Below, in pieces: positions 1 through 10,929 of a stretch of DNA of 64,000 bases. A program made the position numbers and the translations under genes. The notes beneath the pieces were generated by a model. The model was not told the DNA's origin. It saw nothing but the letters and a program-made list of their open reading frames with translations, and did no database searches. The stretch's first letter is position 1. The number at the start of each line of letters is the position of its first letter. Where the stretch lies: the NCBI GenBank assembly GCA_964036045.1, contig OZ038390.1, positions 41,176,525-41,240,524 on the forward strand, given 5' to 3'. The DNA comes from Eutreptiella sp. 'Long Island Sound 2002'. Lineage: Eukaryota > Euglenozoa > Euglenophyceae > Eutreptiales > Eutreptiaceae.

Positions 1-1880
1 CCAATTGTGGTCTTTGCATGAATGCCAAAGTATCAAGGCCCTGGGCTTCAATGTGGTGCCCACCGACAAGCAATGATCTTGAGCTAAAAATGCACATGCT
101 CCTTGCCGACCAGTGAGAGACGTGAGAGACGTAAGAATGCGTCTTTTTTTTTGGGCTGGGAGTGCACGGGCACGGGTCGCAATACCATTCCCTTTTTCCC
201 CTTCCCCTTTGTCCAAGGCACGGCTTGTCCGGAGTACAGTAGGAATCCAGACCGGATGGATTTGTTACCTACCTACTTTTAAATCCGTCCACACAGTGTT
301 GATGCATTCAAAAGCCCGGGTTTTGGGTTTGCATTGCGCAGTGATTCTGGGCAGGCTCCAAATGAATGATTTGCCATTTGCGCGTTGCAGGGTGTCTGGT
401 GCTCAGTTCCACGTGCAAAGATTTCTGTTTGAGTGTGTGCAGTCTTCCGATCTACATGAGTTTTCCCGAGCTGCCCGCGCAAGGTACGTCCTGAAGATGT
501 AGGGGGCATGCCAACTGTGAAAATTTGGTACTTTGCCGCACTCTTAGACATGGCCCTCGGCCAAGTAATGGATGCAGGCACTGGAATATAAGTGGTGGTG
601 GATCAGGCTTTGCTGCGGAGCTCATAACCTGCATTTTACTGTGTATATGCATTCTTTTCGGTGAGTTTTCGTGGTCTGTGCCCCTCAAGACGTATGCAAA
701 GCATCATGCACTCTCCTCTGCCGCCCACCATCTCTGCTAGAACACAGGACACCTGCTGTGCCATCCGTTTACATTGCTGCAGTCGTGGTCCTCAGTACTG
801 TCAACGCCTGAAGTTGGTGGACGTACACATACTGTACCCGTGAAGCAACCTTATCTTGAGCACACAGCATTGACACACATACCTCCCCATCCTCGTCCGT
901 CGGATGATGCAGTTTGGTGGCGAAATGCAACCATTCAATTATACCAATTGCTATTTTTGTTCTCCCGGTCGTTGGTGTCCACAACTCTGCGGCCCCCTTA
1001 TTATCACAGCGCAGTGCAATTTCAACTCAGACCATTTGTGCCATTGCATCTGGAAGCGAATTCAATTCTGTGCCGGTTTGGCCCGGTATTTACGCCCACT
1101 GTACCCTAGACAAAGGCGTGCTTTGGACAATTAGTGTGGGGGTAATCTATGCCATTGCATTAGGGGTCTGCTGTGCAACTGTAGTCCTGTCACGCCAAAA
1201 ATCCTGCTGTGTCCTGCCGTGGGTCATGTCCGCAGCGATGACGATGCCGGCGATGGGTTGTCATATCTACTGGGCCTCATCAGTCGCCGCCCACTGTTGG
1301 GCAGAGTAATGTACTGTGAAGTGCATTGCAAGGAACCTTCAGTACGAAACTGTACATACCCCCCCGCCGCTCCTAGCGAGCCCAAGTGAACCCTGTTGGT
1401 GCCTCCAGCGCTGTATCTGCACTCCATGCGTGGGGGTGCCTTATCAGTCCTGCACTGTGTGTCACATGTTGTCCTGTGGTGGATGCCACAGTGATTCTGG
1501 TGTGACAACCATCGTCGTTCGTGGCCAAGTTACGGTGGCGTCCCAAAGTAGTACGGTACATGCTCTCTGTATCTTTGACAGGGTGTATCTCACCGGTTCA
1601 CCGGTCCAGAGCTAAGACATCCGGAGCATCACCAATATTCTCCTCAGTCTGCTCTGCAATGCCTTTCTGCTTTTTGGTGGTGGTTCACTGCCTGCACTGT
1701 ATGCTCCTGTGCTCGCATCTAGGCCCCAAAACGCTAATATGATAGCAGCATGGGTACCATTTGCGGTGTCCTTTGTCAGAGGCTGTCGGTGATACAGTGG
1801 CGGGCCTGCGCATGTGGTTTCCTCGCCATGCAGCCCTGGCATTTACCACATCATGGGCTGTGCTTGGGGGGGGTGCACTT
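1..1880. other. Leading region, no confident gene
   Basis: No gene can be modelled with confidence here. The frame at 914-1309 includes a hydrophobic stretch (around 1130-1195, core residues VLWTISVGVIYAIALG) that could be a membrane segment. Another hydrophobic stretch lies near 1625-1715. An acceptor-like site sits before 1231. These could be exons of a membrane protein, but I could not join them in phase. The rest looks like intergenic or intronic sequence. Confidence 0.3.
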
Positions 1881-2602
1881 AGCGCAGTGCGCGCGCACTG
1901 CAAGTGCAGTGCAACTATTTGGGCATGTGGCCGTACTGGAGACCCATACTTTGTGATGCTAGGGGGGCATCATTGTTGTTTGACAGTAGGTTTTGATACT
2001 TCTTCCACATTGGGGATATGGCATTTTTGGATTTTCACCTAGTTTCACCCATTTCCACCTTTTTCTACACTTTTTTTGCACATTTCACCACATCCACTCT
2101 TTCCTAGGTTGATTTCTCCCCACCATGGGACCTTGAGAACGCAGAGGTGATGTATCCATGTTGCTTGTCCCCCAATCATGGGCACCCCGAGTAGGCGCCA
2201 CTGATGTTGGACCTCACGATCATGATCAAGGCCAAGGGACAATGCAGCATCCTCTCCAAGTGCTGTATCACATCCAAGTACTATAATCGAAGGTGACCTC
2301 ACGGGCTTGATCAACGCCAAGGATCCTTCGTACTAGCCAAGACGTACCATGCCGTCATCCTGAGACGGTTGGCAGCGGGGCTATGCTAGACGGCCATACC
2401 TAGCACCCTAGGTCCATCGTCCCACCCCCATTCGTGGAAGATGGACCACCCTCCACCCCCACGGAAGGAGGTCTCCTAGGGTCTACAGTGCGACATGCTC
2501 CTGAGGTAGGGGTGATATAAGGGTGTTTGGAAGGGGTGTGCTTGGGGACTCTTCAGGGGGAACTTGGTCCAAAAGGTAGCGCGCAGTGCACGCGCAGTGC
2601 AA
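1881..2602 (+). mobile_element. Family B dispersed repeat, copy 1
   Basis: This copy starts with AGCGCAGTGCGCGCGC and ends near AGCGCGCAGTGCACGCGC, so the same GC motif stands at both ends in the same orientation. The first about 230 bases match the element at 6034 closely: GAGACCCATACTTTGTG, CATCATTGTTGTTTG, then a pyrimidine-rich TTTCACCCATTTC stretch. The last about 100 bases also match (GACTCTTCAGGGGGAAC). The middle differs from copy 2 and contains no convincing ORF. It is likely a non-autonomous or internally rearranged transposon; the class is unknown. Confidence 0.6.
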
Positions 2603-3564
2603 GGGTGTCCCCTTGGTGTGCGGACCGCTCCACCTACAGGCCTTTGTGAGCTATATGCCATTGCAATGACACTGTGGATTTTCACTCATCCGATGGACTA
2701 CATCACAGACTGCTGTCCTGTTGCAATGAAAGGGCCAGCCCCGGTGCTATGCCCGTCTGCCACACCAGTGTGGGGCTGTTGTGGAATTTGGTGACTCGGT
2801 TGTATTATACCAACACATTCTCAACAGCTTTGACTGTGTGATATGTCTTTGCGCCAGGGCTTCTAGCTGAGTACAGCATCTTGCTCCTCGACATGTTCTT
2901 GGGATGGGCCATGGAACAAATGGTTGGCACTTCCAAAATTAATGCATAGGCTCCGACCAGACAGATGTCACTCCCCACCAAACTTTTGCCTCTTGTAGGA
3001 GATAAGATGTACATAAGGGCACATGGGACTCCACACTGATGCGCATGAAAACAGCACAATTTGGTGCCGCGTGTTCGCTCATCATGGTAATGATTGGTTG
3101 CATGTCCAAAAGAGTGCCACAGTCTTAGGCCTGTGCACTCTGAAATGCGGAATTCCCCAAGCTGAGTGGCCTACGGCTGGCGAACTCAGGCACACTTGCT
3201 GCACAAAGAACACATGAACAGCCAGGGAGACCAGCCTGCTGTTACCATTTGTGGACTACACCACGAGCAGAGAATTGGCCTGTGCCGGCTGTGGCATCAG
3301 AGGTGGCTTGGGTTAGAGGGTACCCAGACCAACCCGAGATGCACTTGTTGCGAAGGAGATGACTCCTTGCGTGGAGGATGCTGTGCAGCTGTCTTTTGGG
3401 TTATCACCCTTGTTGTGCACAGGAACAGGAAGTCCCAGTTGTGCAGCCACAGCACCCTGCACCTTCCATGTGTCCAGTATTTGACTACAACATGGAACTC
3501 TTTATTTGTACCTGGTAGACAGGGGTTCTGCCATTTTCGTTTTTTTTTCATGCATATGTGCATC

Positions 3565-3589
3565 CGCGCGCGCGCACACACACACACAC
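3565..3589. repeat. CG/CA compound microsatellite
   Basis: Alternating CG dinucleotides pass into about eight CA dinucleotides, just after a run of T. Confidence 0.9.
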
Positions 3590-3739
3590 GGGCACGTGCA
3601 CAACCCCGCCCCAGTGCCAGGTTAAGTATGTCGGCTGCTCCCTCCAGCCACAGGTGGGTCTCCCTCGTTAATAGAGCCCCCTCGCTTAACCCATCGCACA
3701 GCGTCCAGGACTTTAATCGGCCTTTGCCCTCGTTAATGG

Positions 3740-3741
<2 letters not shown>

Positions 3742-3779
<38 letters not shown>
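3742..3779. repeat. (CA)19 microsatellite
   Basis: An uninterrupted run of 19 CA dinucleotides. It makes HTHTHT or CVCVCV frames on the two strands that should not be read as protein. Confidence 0.95.
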
Positions 3780-3782
<3 letters not shown>

Positions 3783-4221
3783 TGACGCAGCCCATGAGCG
3801 GGAGCCCTACCCCCAGTGGAGCGCATCAGAGCCTGCCTCATGGCAGCCCAGAACCAGTGCGGGGATGTCGGTCCACGCCTCCCCGCCGGAGTGGGAACAG
3901 CCGGCAGCCGGGCGAAGAGGCAATTGTTGCTATGACAACAGCATGTGCCGTAACAGCTCCACGTCAGTCATCCCATCGCTGTGCGCGGGTGCAGACTTGC
4001 CCGTGGGGGCCCCTGCTCAAGGAGCGGAGCATGCATATGTGGGATGCAGGGCGCGGTAGGGATGCAAGCCCTGTTCATAGTCTTGCTGTTGTGCTGAGAG
4101 GGAGGAAACACTGCACCGGACGGAGATACCAAACATTGCTGCAGTGCGCACAGAGCTGTAGAGCGGTGGTGTATCATAGCGAATGCTATTGCTTTGATCG
4201 AAATGAATGGGCATCACACAT

Positions 4222-4261
4222 GCACACAAACACACACACACACACACAGACACACACACAC
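4222..4261. repeat. Imperfect CA microsatellite
   Basis: CA dinucleotides with two interruptions (AAACAC and CAGACA). Confidence 0.9.
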
Positions 4262-5040
4262 ATCGATTTTCTATTAGCTTCTGAACCAACTGCAGACAGG
4301 TGGGTCTCTGCACAGACCATGTCCCTGTGGTTTGATTTCTCCCGCATATATACACAAATCTGTTTGCATCTGCAATTTGCTCCTCTCCTCCAACACAACA
4401 AGCTCCTCATGATGGAAGGACTCTGCTGAGGTCCAAGAAGTGCTATGTTATTACTGGGCATTTGAATCCGGTCATGGGAAGTGGTCCCAATGGCTGTTGT
4501 GGCTTTGCCAACTGGACAGAAGTCTGCTGTTTCGTTTCATATCACTATTGCAGCTCCCAAGTATGACCAACTAGTCTAAGTTGGGCACCATTAAGGCAGA
4601 GCGCACTAGTTTTGCTGGTTTGTGTTCCGCCCTCCGGTGAGGGTGCTGCCACACTCTTTGAGCCTTCGGTTGGACTCTGCGACTCTCAATTATTGAACGT
4701 ACAGTTTGATCTGATGACTCTTTGTGGTTTGGATGTAAGTCATGGTGCTCCTCGATTTGGTTCATCTAGATAGAGGGGTGTGCCCTGCCCTTTGAGGGTG
4801 CCGCCTGCACCGTGCAGCGCGCGGTGCAACGTCAGCCTGGTACGCACAAAGTTTGCACATGACCATACCCAAGCTGCATAGTGGTTCCTAGTACCAAGTA
4901 ACAATCAGCCTTGTTGTGCATCTATATGTGTTGCTTGCATGCTTTGCCCTCGTGTTGTGCATCCTTTCCTATAGTTTTTGTTGTATCTATCAAGAATTTG
5001 GATTCACATTCCGAGTACGAACTATGGTGATACATTTGGG

Positions 5041-5172
5041 TCCCCTTTCCAGTTGGGGATATGGACTGGCCCCTTTCCAGTGGGGATATGGATTGGCCCT
5101 ATTCCATATGGGGATATGGACTGGCCCCTTTCCAGTTGGGGATATGGACGGGCCCCTTTCCAGTTGGGGACT
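5041..5172. repeat. Tandem minisatellite, unit about 29 bases
   Basis: Four to five tandem copies of a unit with core GGGGATATGGACTGGCCCC followed by TTTCCAGT. Copies differ by a few substitutions and short indels (for example GGATTGGCCCTATTCCATAT in the third). Unit length is not a multiple of three, so the locally open frames (peptides such as GYGLAPFQW) are probably accidental. Confidence 0.85.
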
Positions 5173-5662
5173 TTAGAGTGCTCCCAGTGTCATCTCTTTT
5201 TGTGCAATAAAAGTGTGGCCGATCGCTCATGTGACTTGCTGGATGATAAGTCATGATTATATTGCATTGGTTGAAACATTGCGAAAAACTGCGTGTTTTG
5301 AATGAATTTGCTCCGGCTGTGTTCGTAGTTCATGTGTTATTCACTATGTTGTGAGGTGGTGTTGAGGTTACTATTTGGGGCCTTCGGTGGCTTGGGGAGT
5401 GGGGGTGGGGTGAAACATCAGGCCGTCCAACATTGTGTGCGTGTAGTATGGTCTGTACATGCAAGATTGTTGCCAATTGTAGTGAAACCCCCCAAATTTC
5501 TTCGTGTCATGCATGCGCTATGCGCGCACTGTGCCAAGACGCGCCCTGTGTGTATGGGTAAGACACTCTTTAGGGGAATGCTTTATTTTTTTTGGGGGGG
5601 GGGGATGCAGCATACGAACAAAGTTCTACATTGCAATTTGTTGTCTTCCTTCGTCTCAACAG

Positions 5663-5877
5663 CTTACATGTCAATGAATCCAGAACTGTTGGAGCCGAGC
5701 AATGGTGTCTCCTATCACAGCACTATGAATGAGCGTGTGTCCACCACCATTGTGGTCCCATCATCCACCCCAAACTATGTGGCAATCCAATATGAACGAT
5801 TTGGCCATTCCCAGCTGTTTACGGGTTGCCCACCGGACTACCTCATGTTTCCAATGTTGTGTGCCGAGTCTTCCTAG
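5663..5877 (+). CDS. Candidate terminal exon, unknown protein
   Basis: A polypyrimidine tract and acceptor (CTTCGTCTCAACAG) lead into a frame of about 71 codons ending at TAG 5875-5877. Its composition looks like ordinary globular protein (AYMSMNPELLEPSNG near the start, LMFPMLCAESS at the end), unlike the low-complexity frames around it. The acceptor implies phase 1, so at least one upstream exon would be needed, and none was joined with confidence. I do not recognise the family. It could instead be an open frame by chance. Confidence 0.3.
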
Positions 5878-6033
5878 GCTGTAAGAGCCGTGGCCCCCTG
5901 TTCTGTCACAAGGATACAGCCTCCTTGGCACGGGTTTTAGGCAGTTGCAGCCATCAACACTCCTGGGATGAGGTCTTGGGAGTAGAGGAGGCCATTGTTG
6001 CATGCAAACTCCTTAGGCTATGGGGGCGCCTTA

Positions 6034-6724
6034 AGCGCAGTGCGCGCGCAGTGCAACTATTCGGGCGTCTAGCCGTCGTAGAAACCCATACTTTGTGGTA
6101 CTTTGGGCATCATTGTTGTTTGGTAGTAGGTATTGATGCATTGGGGATCTGGCATTTTTGGATGTTCACCTTGTTTCACCCATTTCTACTTTTTTGCACA
6201 AATTTTTTTTGCCCATTTCCACCACATCTACTCTTTTTCTCGGTTGATTGATATGGTGATACACTTTGAGGGTGCCTGCTACAGGACATCATACTCCCCT
6301 CCTCATTTCTTAGGCCCACTTTCTCCATGGATCTCAAATCTGGGGATAGGGTGTTCTACACCCGCTCCTATGGCCTGCGACCTCCTGCCACCGTGGTTGG
6401 GACGGCCGAAGATGGACTCCTCCACTTGGAATACTACCAAGATGGGTTGAGAGTGGTGAATCGGCAATGCAAGATGGAGTCCATCTCCTTTGCCATCCCA
6501 AGTTCAGACTCGCCACCTGATTGCCCTCCATCTCCGCTGCTCAACACACAGTCAAGTTCCCCCCCAAAGGCCCCCGGTCCTTCACCATGCCACAAGAACC
6601 GGGAAGGTCCCCCTCAAGGTCCCCTCCAGTCCACTTTGGGTCACCTAATTCTAAGGGTGTTTCCAAGGGGCGTGCCTAGGGACTCTTCAGGGGGAACATA
6701 GTCTAAAAGTAGCGCGCAGTGCAA
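6034..6724 (+). mobile_element. Family B dispersed repeat, copy 2
   Basis: Begins AGCGCAGTGCGCGCGCAGTG and ends near GTAGCGCGCAGTGCAAGG, with direct GC-rich motifs at both ends as in the copy at 1881. The first 220 bases and last 80 bases align with copy 1. The centre is different and holds an ORF with an SH3-like fold (6327-6701). The mixed middle suggests a family in which internal cargo varies between conserved ends, or deletion derivatives of a larger retroelement. Confidence 0.6.
6327..6701 (+). CDS. Small SH3/chromodomain-like element protein
   Basis: A 124-residue frame with an ATG start inside the family B element. The first about 50 residues read as a small beta-barrel: GDRVFYTRSYGLRPPATVVG, then a LHLEYYQDG turn and a RVVN..CKMESISFA end. 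That pattern of basic and aromatic strands resembles SH3-like or chromodomain-like tails often found at the C-terminus of retrotransposon integrases. The rest is Pro/Ser-rich and then runs into the conserved terminal sequence of the repeat, so it is probably not selected protein there. No integrase catalytic core is visible upstream. Likely a fragment of an element polyprotein; the assignment is by pattern only. Confidence 0.4.
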   Translation: MDLKSGDRVFYTRSYGLRPPATVVGTAEDGLLHLEYYQDGLRVVNRQCKMESISFAIPSSDSPPDCPPSPLLNTQSSSPPKAPGPSPCHKNREGPPQGPLQSTLGHLILRVFPRGVPRDSSGGT

Positions 6725-8045
6725 GGATTCCCATTATGTGCCCCTGCCTATCTTCCAAAAGGGTGCACGTTGCACGAAAATGTTACTTCCTCTGACGTCG
6801 CATTGCACGCAGCACGCATGGTGTGCACACACTGTGATTTCAGCATCCTCTTTTGTTGTGCACATGCCATAATGTGCCCCACTTTTCTGCCCTGTGTGCT
6901 ACAGCACTGCGTTGTCAGGATTGATTTGCATCATGCTGCTACATCACCATGCTTGTCATCATCATCGCGCAAAACGACCAAGGATACTCGTCGCACACAA
7001 CCGAAGGATACTCTGCCTCTCATAAGGCACACAATCAAAAAAGTTGCTCACATGATGAACAATATGGTGGCCATCAACCAAATGTCAAAAAAATGCTTTA
7101 ACCTTTGCCCCATCCCCGTCCCTCACTTACAGTCACAGTGCCCAACACATCAAGCACATCAAAATTCCTCAGATGCGCCAGCCCAATTGAGTTTAGACCA
7201 TTGAGAGACCAAACTCCATATTTGTGCGCAGATGAAAGGGACTTGTTGGCATTACTTCAGAAGGTGGGGAGAGTGGTCATGTTGTGGCGATCAGGGGAAT
7301 GGGGGCATTGTTTAGGACACTATTCAATGGGTGGGTTATCATCCTGGCTGGGCCATTTCAGGTTTTATGCATATTTCTGTAACCCCTCAACCCCCTTATG
7401 GCGGGACACAAACCAGACAACTCAAAACTGAAAGTCAACGCCTAATCAACCCGGTGAGCATTGCAAAGTGCGATGGAGGTGGCCTCAACATTATGTGCCT
7501 GTACACACACAAGCATGCCCTTCCTCCTGTGACAGTGGTTATAGCAAGAGGTACAACAGCCCTAGGCAGGTTTTTGAGGGTTGATAGGTTCTTCCCCTTG
7601 CACACAAGAGACTGGGTGGCCCTGCCCATGCACCACACACCGATGTGTCGCAGTTAGCACCTGATGATGTGGAACACCCTACATTAGAGGTGGAGAGCAC
7701 CCTCCAAAATTTTCAATCCCACAACAGACTTTCATGTGAAATGCCAGTGTTGGCATGTGAGGGACACCAAGGTGTTGAAGCAGCACTTGCCAAGAGACAA
7801 TGCCGAGAACGTTCTGATGCGGGGCTACATGGTAGTTTCTTGCACATTATGTTCTCCGCGACCACTAATCCTATTCCTATGTATCCCATTATGGGGGCTC
7901 TAAAATAGGCAAGGGCTTATGCAGCCAACTACTTACACTCATATTGCGTGTGGGTTCTTATTTGTGGCATTGGGGCTTGGTGAGGAACCTGTGGTGGGGC
8001 ATGTAGTCTTTTTGGTGTTGCTCCATTTTACCCTCTTTTTTGATG
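6725..8045. other. Gene-free stretch between repeats
   Basis: Short frames of 87 to 161 codons are present but none shows a recognisable domain or a splice pattern. I see no tandem repeat in it. It is probably decayed mobile-element or intergenic DNA. Confidence 0.4.
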
Positions 8046-8980
8046 TACCCCGCCCCCTCCTTGTATAAGCTACGCCCTTGTCCAAGCTACAGTAGGCGTA
8101 GGGACCGTAATAATTGTGTACGTAATTTAATTACGTACGGAATTTAGTGCGGCCACATAAGACATGGGTTTGTTGTCACATTTGCCAATTACACAGAGTC
8201 ATGGACACATTTGTTGTGAGTGTTTGCCCACTTGAACCCACATGGCTCTGATTTTGGGGATATTTGTGCTTTGTATTCCCCTTTCTTGCACCAGCCACAT
8301 GAGTTTTGGAGGCATTTGATGCCATCACGGAGGATGATATTAGGGCGGCGTGCCGTGCGGCTTACTTCCCTAAGGGGATGAAGTTGTTAGAGCTAGAAGA
8401 TTTGAAGTATTATGCCAATTCTGATTGTGATTCAAGCTCTGATTCTGATTCCGATTCTGGAACGGACACTAATGATGATGGTCCCAGTTTTGAGTCTTCC
8501 TCAAGTGATGATTCTAGTGATTCCGATGATGAACCCACTGAAGTTGTCTGGGCTAAGGCTGCCCGAGGCGTGTGGGGAATGGCCCATGTCTTTGATGGGA
8601 AGTTGTATTTTACAAGGGACCACATGCAAGGTAATTTCATTCCCAAGAATTCGAAGTTGCCGGAGCCCAAACCAGCCCCTAAGCCTCGGCCAAAGGCATC
8701 GTCAAGTGGTGAGCATGTGCAATTGTTCTGCATGGTGTATGATCGAAAGAAGGGTTTCCAAGCCGAACATTTATAGGCTTCGCATCCTTCATTGTTTGTG
8801 ATAACATGGGTGTGAACCTGAAAATTTCATGTTCCCAAGGCTTTCTTGTGTTTGCATGCTCTTGGAAATGTGGGTGGAGGTCAAGATGCACACATACCAT
8901 GCGCGCGCGCACATCACAGTAGGCGTAGGGACCGTAATAATTCCGTACATTGGACTGGCTTTTGCAAGGGGGGGGGGGTA
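8046..8980 (+). mobile_element. Family A element, copy 1 (C-run/G-run inverted ends)
   Basis: The left end reads TGTACCCCGCCCCCTCCTTG and the right end reads GCAAGGGGGGGGGGGTACA, so the ends are inverted repeats starting with a C run and each adjoins a TA dinucleotide. Just inside the left end, and again just inside the right end in the same orientation, is the direct repeat AGTAGGCGTAGGGACCGTAA. Between them lie a conserved leader (AGTGTTTGCCCACTTGAACC) and an acidic ORF. The structure fits a DNA transposon with TA target duplication, or a non-autonomous derivative; no transposase motif is seen. Confidence 0.65.
8306..8776 (+). CDS. Acidic Asp/Ser-rich protein carried by family A
   Basis: An open frame of 156 codons. 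The first in-frame ATG is at 8378 (MKLLELEDLKYY), giving about 132 residues. A TGA at 8300 closes the frame just upstream, so a longer product would need splicing. After a short helix-like start comes an extremely acidic tract (DSSSDSDSDSGTDTNDDG then SSSSDDSSDSDDEP). Next is a compact part (VWGMAHVFDGKLYFTRDH) and a basic, proline-rich end (PKPAPKPRPKASSSGEH). The second half is conserved at protein level in the copy at 21463, which argues that it was once selected. Function unknown; the acidic tract resembles DNA- or histone-binding low-complexity regions but this is only an analogy. Confidence 0.45.
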   Translation: MEAFDAITEDDIRAACRAAYFPKGMKLLELEDLKYYANSDCDSSSDSDSDSGTDTNDDGPSFESSSSDDSSDSDDEPTEVVWAKAARGVWGMAHVFDGKLYFTRDHMQGNFIPKNSKLPEPKPAPKPRPKASSSGEHVQLFCMVYDRKKGFQAEHL

Positions 8981-10337
8981 CAATTCAAGAGCCTGCAAGC
9001 CTCCTATCTCTGCTTGTTTCATGCTCCATCCACATAGGTCTAATGCCTTCCTCCTTTGTAACGGCAACAGGGGGAGCAGGTGCTTCTTCTTTCGTGAGTC
9101 GTCGTGGGAAATGTTAAAGGTTGCATAACTAATGCAACCGGTTGCATAGGCGCAAGTGGGAATTGAAGGATCACGAGTGCCTGGGATTGCTGGTCATATC
9201 CCTCACCAATCTGTTGCCGGTGGTGGAGGCCTAGTTGGTGGCACAAACAACGCCCATGTCAGAGCAACAAGAGGTGTTGATTCCGTCAAATTTTGGAACT
9301 TTAGTGTTGCTCTTGCAAGGGGGGGGGAGGCGCGAAGCATACATCCAAACAATACTTCAAGCGGGTGCACAAGATCAGAAAATGCCCACAAAGTTTCCGT
9401 CGAAAATTGGATGACTTTGCAAGTTGCACCCCCCCCCCCCCCTTCGGAAATGTGAATCATGGCTTGGGCCAACAACATTGGGCGGGGGGGGGGGGGGGTT
9501 GGACTCTCCCGACTTGAAAACGCGGCAGACCTGTGAAAAATTTTGGGTCCCCCAGGAGCGGTGCAATTATCGGAGTACTCTCACCACACTACGCCTGGGA
9601 CGACCACTGCACTGCACTTGGACGATCACACTACCTTGCGCGTGGCCAAACTCATTCTTCTGGGGCCCTGCCCCAGGGCGACTGCACGGGGCCCTGCCCC
9701 CAACGGCTTCTGGGGCCCAGCCCCACGGCAATTGCACGGGGCCCTCCCCCTAACGGCTTCGCAGCAACCACAGGGCACGTACAGTCAGTCCGTCTGACGG
9801 CGGGGCACACAGCCGCCTTCTCGATCGCGTTGCCAGCTGGATGAGCGTGGCCGGCCGGTGCGCGTGTGACGGCACAGGCAACCGGGCACGGCACCCACAA
9901 GCTCCGGCACTGCTCCACTCAATCGGCATGCGTTCTGGCTGCCGTCTCCGGGAAGCAAGCACGCAGGCCGGCGCACACTGGGCCCACATCACCAGACCGG
10001 CTGCTTTTCTATCAACACGTCCACGCCTCCACAAGACGCTCGATCAGCACGCACCTTCACCGCACTGTAGGCGCACTGAGGGCGGGGGCGGCCAGGGCGA
10101 CGGTACACGAACGGGTGCGCTGACGCGTTGGGGCATTTGTGCGGCGGGGGCGCTACCCTGTGGGATGGGCGCAGGCCGTAGCCGGGGCGGCGGGGCGCAC
10201 GACAGGGGAGGGTGCCTGTCCCTCACAGCACTGCACCGATCACCCTCGGGGGGCTCCCTTGGGGGGTGGCAGGGATGGGCCCTGGGCTGACTCGGCGGGG
10301 GGGGGGGGGGGGGTAGGCGGTCACTCAATACTGAATT
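8981..10337. other. GC-run-rich stretch upstream of the F-box gene
   Basis: Contains G runs at about 9313, 9483 and 10290, and a C run at 9427. One is preceded by TTGCAAGGGGG, like the right end of family A, suggesting older relatives of that element. A degenerate duplication of GGGGCCCTGCCCC and CCCAACGGCTTC type sequence lies at 9660-9760. No gene can be supported. Any upstream exon or promoter of the F-box gene would lie here. Confidence 0.4.
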
Positions 10338-10929
10338 ATGCCCCACCCAGGAGCCGGACACACCCACACGCTTAACAGGTGTTTTTGCCGTCGAGACACA
10401 GTGGCGTTGCCCCTGCCAGTTGAGCTCTTCATCCATGCCTTCCAGTTCTGCAGCCGCCTGGACCTGCGCGCCTTGGCAAGGACTTGCCGCGCCTTCTGTG
10501 TCGCCCTCCAGGGCGGTCTCGTGCCCCAGTACCGCCTGATCGAGGCCATGAACACAGGCCGCTGCACCCTCTGGTCGCTCCTGTCCACAGAAGGCCAACC
10601 CATCTGCGAGGACGCTTGCACAGCGTGTTTTTTTGCGGCCCCACGGCGTTTGGTCGCCTGCCAACTCCTCAAAACCTGCGAGCTGCTGCAGGCCGTGCTG
10701 CCATGCCGGCAGTCCACATGCAGGCGCACGTTTGCTGCTGGCTGGCCAGCTGAGGGGGGTCGTGGTGTGGCGCAGCAGCTGCAGCTGGAGCTGTGGCATG
10801 ACCAGCACGACTACTGCTTCGTGGACACGGACCGGGATGGCGAAGGCCCAATCTGGTACCATTCCAGGTGCTCAAAAGGGACGGAGGTGCAGACAGAGGG
10901 ATGGAGACACGTGATCGTGCTCTGCAGAG
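10338..10929 (+). CDS. F-box gene, exon 1 (F-box domain)
   Basis: This exon encodes the F-box: LPxE at the start, a conserved leucine/phenylalanine helix and a final CRAF helix. A Cys-rich part (CEDACTACFF) and the fragment YCFVDTDRDGEGPIWYHSRC follow. It ends in phase 1 at the donor AG-GTAAAG. The ATG at 10338 is the first in frame, but the sequence CACGCTTAACAG before 10380 is an acceptor-like site, so an earlier exon is possible. Confidence 0.65.

Larger units (their letters stand above)
2603..5662. other. Repeat-rich stretch with possible exons
   Basis: This stretch contains three CA microsatellites, a 29-base tandem repeat, and a GCGCGCGGTGCAACG motif near 4820 that recalls the ends of family B. 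One possible internal exon is 3423-3514: a good acceptor (TTGTGCACAG) precedes a frame reading EQEVPVVQPQHPAPS, and a GTAGAC donor follows. I could not link it in frame to the candidate exon at 5663, so no gene is claimed. Confidence 0.3.

Noticed and set aside
3166-4429. Frames of 297 and 215 codons spanning CA repeats
   Set aside because: They run through microsatellites and show no domain or consistent composition.
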